DNA of 64,000 nt from Leptospiraceae bacterium (GTDB taxonomy: Bacteria; Spirochaetota; Leptospiria; Leptospirales; Leptospiraceae). This document shows, piece after piece, positions 60,689 through 64,000 of this stretch. The position numbers and the translations under genes were made by a program. The DNA lies in NCBI GenBank assembly GCA_016711485.1, contig JADJSX010000013.1, positions 1 to 64,000 on the forward strand, given 5' to 3'. Below the pieces are notes generated by a model, which saw only the letters and a program-made list of their open reading frames with translations, was not told the DNA's origin and did no database searches. Positions within the stretch are counted from its first letter, which is position 1. Every line of letters starts with the position of its first letter.

Positions 60689-60955
60689 TTATTTCGCTCT
60701 CTCTACAATTTTTAAAAGTTTGTGTCTTTTCTGGCTAGACAATGGACGAGTTTCCATTGCTATAATTACATCGCCTTCTTTGCACTCATTTTGTTCATCA
60801 TGCACTTTCAGACGAGAAGTCTTACGAGTAATCTTTTTGAACATAGGATGATTTTGTCTAAACTCAATTTCCATAACGACTGTTTTCGCCATTTTAGTAC
60901 TAACTACTTTTCCGGTAACAGTTTTGCGTTTTTTTACTTCTACTTTTTCTTCCAT
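60689..60955 (-). CDS. rpsQ: 30S ribosomal protein S17
   Basis: An 88-residue OB-fold 16S-binding protein: KRKTVTGKVVSTKMAKTVVMEIE, then KVHDEQNECKEGDVIIAMETRPLSSQKRHKL. Lies 11 bp after rpmC. Confidence 0.97.
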   Translation of the reverse strand: MEEKVEVKKRKTVTGKVVSTKMAKTVVMEIEFRQNHPMFKKITRKTSRLKVHDEQNECKEGDVIIAMETRPLSSQKRHKLLKIVERAK

Positions 60956-60966
60956 AAGTTTTATCC

Positions 60967-61179
60967 TTATTTCTTAGCTGCCTTCGTAGCAGCTATTTCT
61001 CTTTCTCTCTTTACAGTCAGAAGTCTTGCAACTTTCTTACGCAAATTTCTAATTACCATTGGATTCTCAAGAGACCGAGCAACTACATATTGGAAACGAT
61101 GAGTTCTAAGTTCCTTTCTAGCTTCTGCAAGCTGGGTAGTTATATCAGTATCTTTAATGTCTTTTAATTTTAACTTCAT
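60967..61179 (-). CDS. rpmC: 50S ribosomal protein L29
   Basis: A 70-residue two-helix protein at the tunnel exit. The core reads LAEARKELRTHRFQYVVARSLENP and RNLRKKVARLLTVKRER. Its start overlaps the rplP stop by four bases (ATGA). Confidence 0.95.
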   Translation of the reverse strand: MKLKLKDIKDTDITTQLAEARKELRTHRFQYVVARSLENPMVIRNLRKKVARLLTVKREREIAATKAAKK

Positions 61180-61589
61180 ATCAAAGTCCTCTTCACAAAT
61201 TCAGTATGAATGGGAAGTTTGTAAGAAGCAAGAGTTAAAGCCTTCTTAGCCGCCGCTTCATCAATACCACTCATTTCAAATAAAACTCTTCCAGGGCGAA
61301 CTTCAGACACCCAAAATTCTGGATTTCCTTTACCTTTACCCATTCTAGTCTCAGCTGGTTTTTTAGTAACAGGAGTGTGTGGAAAAATCCTAATCCATAA
61401 TTTTCCGCCTCTTTTTACTCTTCTGTTGATAGAAACACGGGCAGCCTCAATTTGTCTTGCTGTGATTCTTCCGGAGGTAATAGCCATTAGACCAAATTCT
61501 CCAAAAGAAACTTTGTTGGCTACTTCATCTTTACCTTTCAGTCTTCCGATGTGCCACTTTCTATATTTTACTCGTTTAGGTGCTAACAT
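61176..61589 (-). CDS. rplP: 50S ribosomal protein L16
   Basis: A 137-residue protein at the A-site finger and peptidyl-transferase region. KRVKYRKWHIGRLKGKDE, TSGRITARQIEAARVSINR and PHTPVTKKPAETRMGKGKG are diagnostic. Lies 18 bp after rpsC. Confidence 0.97.
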   Translation of the reverse strand: MLAPKRVKYRKWHIGRLKGKDEVANKVSFGEFGLMAITSGRITARQIEAARVSINRRVKRGGKLWIRIFPHTPVTKKPAETRMGKGKGNPEFWVSEVRPGRVLFEMSGIDEAAAKKALTLASYKLPIHTEFVKRTLI

Positions 61590-61607
61590 ATTTGTTACCG
61601 GATCCTA

Positions 61608-62285
61608 TTAATTAGTTCTACGTTTAACAGCGTATTTATCTTCAACTTCTTCATTGGAACTAGAGATGTGATCTCCCGCATATGTCCAAACTTTAATACC
61701 GATCTGACCGAATGTTGTTAAAGCTTCTTTCATACCAAGATCAATTTTTGCTCTTAGTGTATGAAGTGGAATTCTTCCATCTTTATAACTTTCAGTTCTA
61801 GCCATATCCGCCCCATTCAAACGACCAGAAATAGAAATTTTGATTCCTTCTACTCCACCTCTCATCGCTCTTCTTAGTTCAGCTTTCATCACTCTTCTAA
61901 ATGGCATACGTTGCTCAATTTGAGTTGCGATTGTTTCAGCAATTGCTTGTGCTACAGTTTCTGGCTTTTTTACTTCAATGATATTGATATTGATAGGTTT
62001 ATCAGACATTGGTTTGAGAAGAGTTTTCACGTTCTCAATATTCTGTCCTTTCTGACCAATTACAACACCTGGTTTAGCAGTATGTAGGTTAACGTTGATT
62101 TTTTCTGGAAATCTCTCGATTACTACTTTCACAAGCGAAGAATTTTTAAATTTATTTTGTAAAAATTCTCTAATTTTAATATCTTCGTGTAAATTTTTAG
62201 TGTAATCTTCTTTGGCAAACCAAATTGAATCCCACGTTCTTGTAATACCGATTCTTAAACCGACTGGATTAACTTTCTGTCCCAT
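61608..62285 (-). CDS. rpsC: 30S ribosomal protein S3
   Basis: A 225-residue mRNA-entry protein with a KH domain. MGQKVNPVGLRIGITRTWDS, HTAKPGVVIGQKGQNIENV (the GxxG loop) and ISGRLNGADMARTESYKDG identify it. Lies 14 bp after rplV. Confidence 0.98.
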   Translation of the reverse strand: MGQKVNPVGLRIGITRTWDSIWFAKEDYTKNLHEDIKIREFLQNKFKNSSLVKVVIERFPEKINVNLHTAKPGVVIGQKGQNIENVKTLLKPMSDKPININIIEVKKPETVAQAIAETIATQIEQRMPFRRVMKAELRRAMRGGVEGIKISISGRLNGADMARTESYKDGRIPLHTLRAKIDLGMKEALTTFGQIGIKVWTYAGDHISSSNEEVEDKYAVKRRTN

Positions 62286-62299
62286 TCAATATCTTCCTA

Positions 62300-62632
62300 T
62301 TAATTTGATAATACTACAGTGATATGGCTCAAACGTTTTCTGATTCTAGAAGCACGACCACGTGCCCTTGCTTTAAAACGTTTCATGATCGGTCCATCTT
62401 CTACATAAATTTTCTTGATGTAAACTTTGGTTAGATCAATCTTTGCATCGGCAACTACTGCATTAGCCGCTGCGGAGTTTACTACATTTAAAATTTCATC
62501 TGCTACTCTTTTTTGAGTAAACTTCAGAATATCCACAGCTTCTGTATAATCGTAGCCTCTCACTTCATTTGCTACTAATCTTGCTTTTCTAGCAGAAACT
62601 CTTACATATTTTGCTACAGCTTTAGCTTCCAT
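62300..62632 (-). CDS. rplV: 50S ribosomal protein L22
   Basis: A 110-residue protein lining the exit tunnel. KYVRVSARKARLVANEVRG at the start and the tunnel hairpin PIMKRFKARARGRASRIRKRLSHITVVL at the end are typical. Lies 9 bp after rpsS. Confidence 0.97.
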   Translation of the reverse strand: MEAKAVAKYVRVSARKARLVANEVRGYDYTEAVDILKFTQKRVADEILNVVNSAAANAVVADAKIDLTKVYIKKIYVEDGPIMKRFKARARGRASRIRKRLSHITVVLSN

Positions 62633-62641
62633 TAGAGACTC

Positions 62642-62920
62642 CTATTTTTTAACCTTCTTATCGGCACCTGAGTGACCACGATAAGTTCTAGTTGGAGCAA
62701 ATTCGCCTAACTTATGCCCAACCATGTTATCATTGATATACACTGGAATAAATTTATTTCCATTGTGGATCATCACTGTATGCCCAATCATATCCGGGAA
62801 TACAGTACTTCTTCTTGACCAAGTTTTGAAAGGTTTTTTATTTCCTTCCGAATTCATCTTGGTGATCTTACGCATTAAATGGTCATCAATAAAAGGACCT
62901 TTTTTAAGACTTCTGGACAT
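62642..62920 (-). CDS. rpsS: 30S ribosomal protein S19
   Basis: A 92-residue head protein that pairs with S13. SRSLKKGPFIDDHLMRKI, TWSRRSTVFPDMIGHTVMIHNG and KLGEFAPTRTYRGH are diagnostic. Lies 3 bp after rplB. Confidence 0.97.
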   Translation of the reverse strand: MSRSLKKGPFIDDHLMRKITKMNSEGNKKPFKTWSRRSTVFPDMIGHTVMIHNGNKFIPVYINDNMVGHKLGEFAPTRTYRGHSGADKKVKK

Positions 62921-62923
62921 AAA

Positions 62924-63769
62924 TTAATTTCCTCTATTCCTATTTCTTTTTCTACCTTGAACGATAAACTTATCGCTAGGTCTTGCTTTTCTTCTGGTCT
63001 TGTAACCTTTTGTAGGTTGACCCCAAGGGCTAACAGGATGTCTACCACCGGAAGTTTTACCTTCCCCACCACCGTGCGGGTGATCGACCGGGTTCATTAC
63101 AACCCCTCTTACTTTTGGTCGTTTACCTAACCATCTGTTTCTTCCCGCTTTACCGATAGAAACTAAGTTATGGTCTTTATTTCCCACAACACCAATTGTT
63201 GCATAACATTCTTTACGAACCTTTCTTACTTCCGAAGAAGGAAGTTTTAGAGTAACATAATCACCGTCTTTTGCGGAAACAGTTGCAAAAGCACCGGCTG
63301 TTCTAGCCATTTGTGATCCCTTGCCAATATGTAACTCAATATTGTGAACGTCAGTTCCAGGAGGAATTTTACCCAATGGTAGAGAATTTCCTACTTTAAT
63401 TTCAGCTTTTTCTCCAGAAACAATCACATCACCAACTTTCAATCCTTCCGGAGCTAGTATGTATGCAAACTCACCATCTTTATAAGAAAGAAGTGCAATA
63501 AAAGAAGTTCTGTACGGATCGTATTCTAAAGTCTTTACAACTGCAGGAACTCCGTGTTTTACTCTTTTGAAATCAATAATTCTATACTTTCTTTTTACAC
63601 GTCCGCCTTTGCGTCTAACGGAGATTTTACCGCCATCTCCACGACCGGCATTGTATTTTACCGTTGTGGTTAATGGTTTGTGTGGTCTATCAACTGTTAG
63701 CTCCGCAAAATCCAATACGGATTTGTAACGAGTACCAGCAGTAACAGGTTTGAATTTTCTGATACCCAT
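62924..63769 (-). CDS. rplB: 50S ribosomal protein L2
   Basis: A 281-residue protein needed for peptidyl-transferase function and subunit joining. NAGRGDGGKISVRRKGGRVKRKYR, the invariant MNPVDHPHGGGEGKTSGGRHPVSPWG and the basic tail KFIVQGRKRNRNRG are present. Lies 2 bp after the partial rplW gene. Confidence 0.98.
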   Translation of the reverse strand: MGIRKFKPVTAGTRYKSVLDFAELTVDRPHKPLTTTVKYNAGRGDGGKISVRRKGGRVKRKYRIIDFKRVKHGVPAVVKTLEYDPYRTSFIALLSYKDGEFAYILAPEGLKVGDVIVSGEKAEIKVGNSLPLGKIPPGTDVHNIELHIGKGSQMARTAGAFATVSAKDGDYVTLKLPSSEVRKVRKECYATIGVVGNKDHNLVSIGKAGRNRWLGKRPKVRGVVMNPVDHPHGGGEGKTSGGRHPVSPWGQPTKGYKTRRKARPSDKFIVQGRKRNRNRGN

Positions 63770-63771
63770 GC

Positions 63772-64000
63772 TTAAACTCCCTTACCAAATTCTAGAACGG
63801 CACCATTGTCAAAAGTAACAATTGCTTTTTTCCAATGCGGTCTTCTAGATGGAAAATTTCTGAATTTCTTCATTTTACCATGATACATGATTACATTTAC
63901 TGAGCTTGGTGTAACCTGAAAGATTTTTTTAACTGCTTCTTTTATCATTACTTTGTTAGCATCTGGATGAACTTTGAATGTGTATTTTACAGTTCTTTTC
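63772..64000 (-). CDS. rplW: 50S ribosomal protein L23 (partial, start outside window)
   Basis: The last about 75 codons of L23, which binds 23S rRNA at the tunnel exit and docks signal recognition particle and trigger factor. The reading is KRTVKYTFKVHPDANKVMIKEAV, then VMYHGKMKKFRNFPSRRPHWKKAIVTF and a GKGV end at the TAA at 63772. It runs off the right edge of the window. It continues the usual rplC-rplD-rplW-rplB order. Confidence 0.93.
   Translation of the reverse strand, partial: KRTVKYTFKVHPDANKVMIKEAVKKIFQVTPSSVNVIMYHGKMKKFRNFPSRRPHWKKAIVTFDNGAVLEFGKGV

Noticed and set aside
1..64000. tRNA, rRNA, tmRNA or riboswitch genes
   Set aside because: Intergenic stretches were read on both strands, and no cloverleaf, rRNA segment or known riboswitch core was recognised. 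A covariance-model scan could not be run.

Overview
The window is low-GC DNA (my estimate, mid-30s % G+C) that best fits a spirochaete of the family Leptospiraceae, probably Leptospira or a close relative. The clearest taxonomic sign is a DUF1564-type protein at 49.1-49.6 kb, a family I know essentially from leptospires. Supporting signs are many lipoproteins with relaxed spirochaetal lipoboxes, a futalosine-pathway gene (mqnA), a bacterial XPB helicase, and one merged S10-spc-alpha ribosomal operon with adk after secY. No database search was possible, so family calls rest on motifs and domain order.

Layout. (1) 0-4.5 kb, minus strand: a decaying integrative element. It has a tyrosine recombinase, a small HTH protein, a small orphan, a broken DnaA_N/VapE-type replication protein, another broken small gene and a shattered DnaC/IstB-type helicase loader. 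A 141-bp MITE-like element lies just upstream of the recombinase. (2) 4.8-9.0 kb: a class III adenylate cyclase, mqnA and an XPB-family helicase. (3) 9.0-13.9 kb: envelope genes, including a leucine-rich-repeat protein, a FecR-domain lipoprotein and several proteins sharing a short beta-rich module of about 40 residues. (4) 13.9-18.9 kb: a metallo-beta-lactamase-fold hydrolase, then a plus-strand run of rhomboid protease, lipoate-protein ligase, glyA and a phosphoglycerate-mutase-like metalloenzyme.

(5) 18.9-39.3 kb is the standout. A tightly packed minus-strand operon encodes a secreted caspase-like protease with a perfect EF-hand loop, then a giant repetitive lipoprotein (17.7 kb, about 5,900 codons, roughly fifty Calx-beta-like modules), then an OmpA-domain lipoprotein. 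The protease and giant genes overlap (TAATG), and the OmpA gene follows after 13 bp. The giant gene is broken into three reading frames by two lesions that stand out against an otherwise exact 603/606-bp repeat period.

(6) 39.5-51.2 kb: a decayed M48-type peptidase, lipoproteins, an MBOAT acyltransferase, a tandem DUF3332 pair, an Atg22/UMF1-type MFS transporter, a BFD-like [2Fe-2S] protein overlapping a RibD-like reductase, the DUF1564 protein, a HAD-family lipoprotein and a small protein resembling the C-terminal domain of RNA polymerase alpha. (7) 51.2-64.0 kb, minus strand: rplW (partial) to rplQ, 27 translation and transcription genes including secY, adk, infA and rpoA, closed by a terminator. 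This last block is ordinary conserved chromosome.
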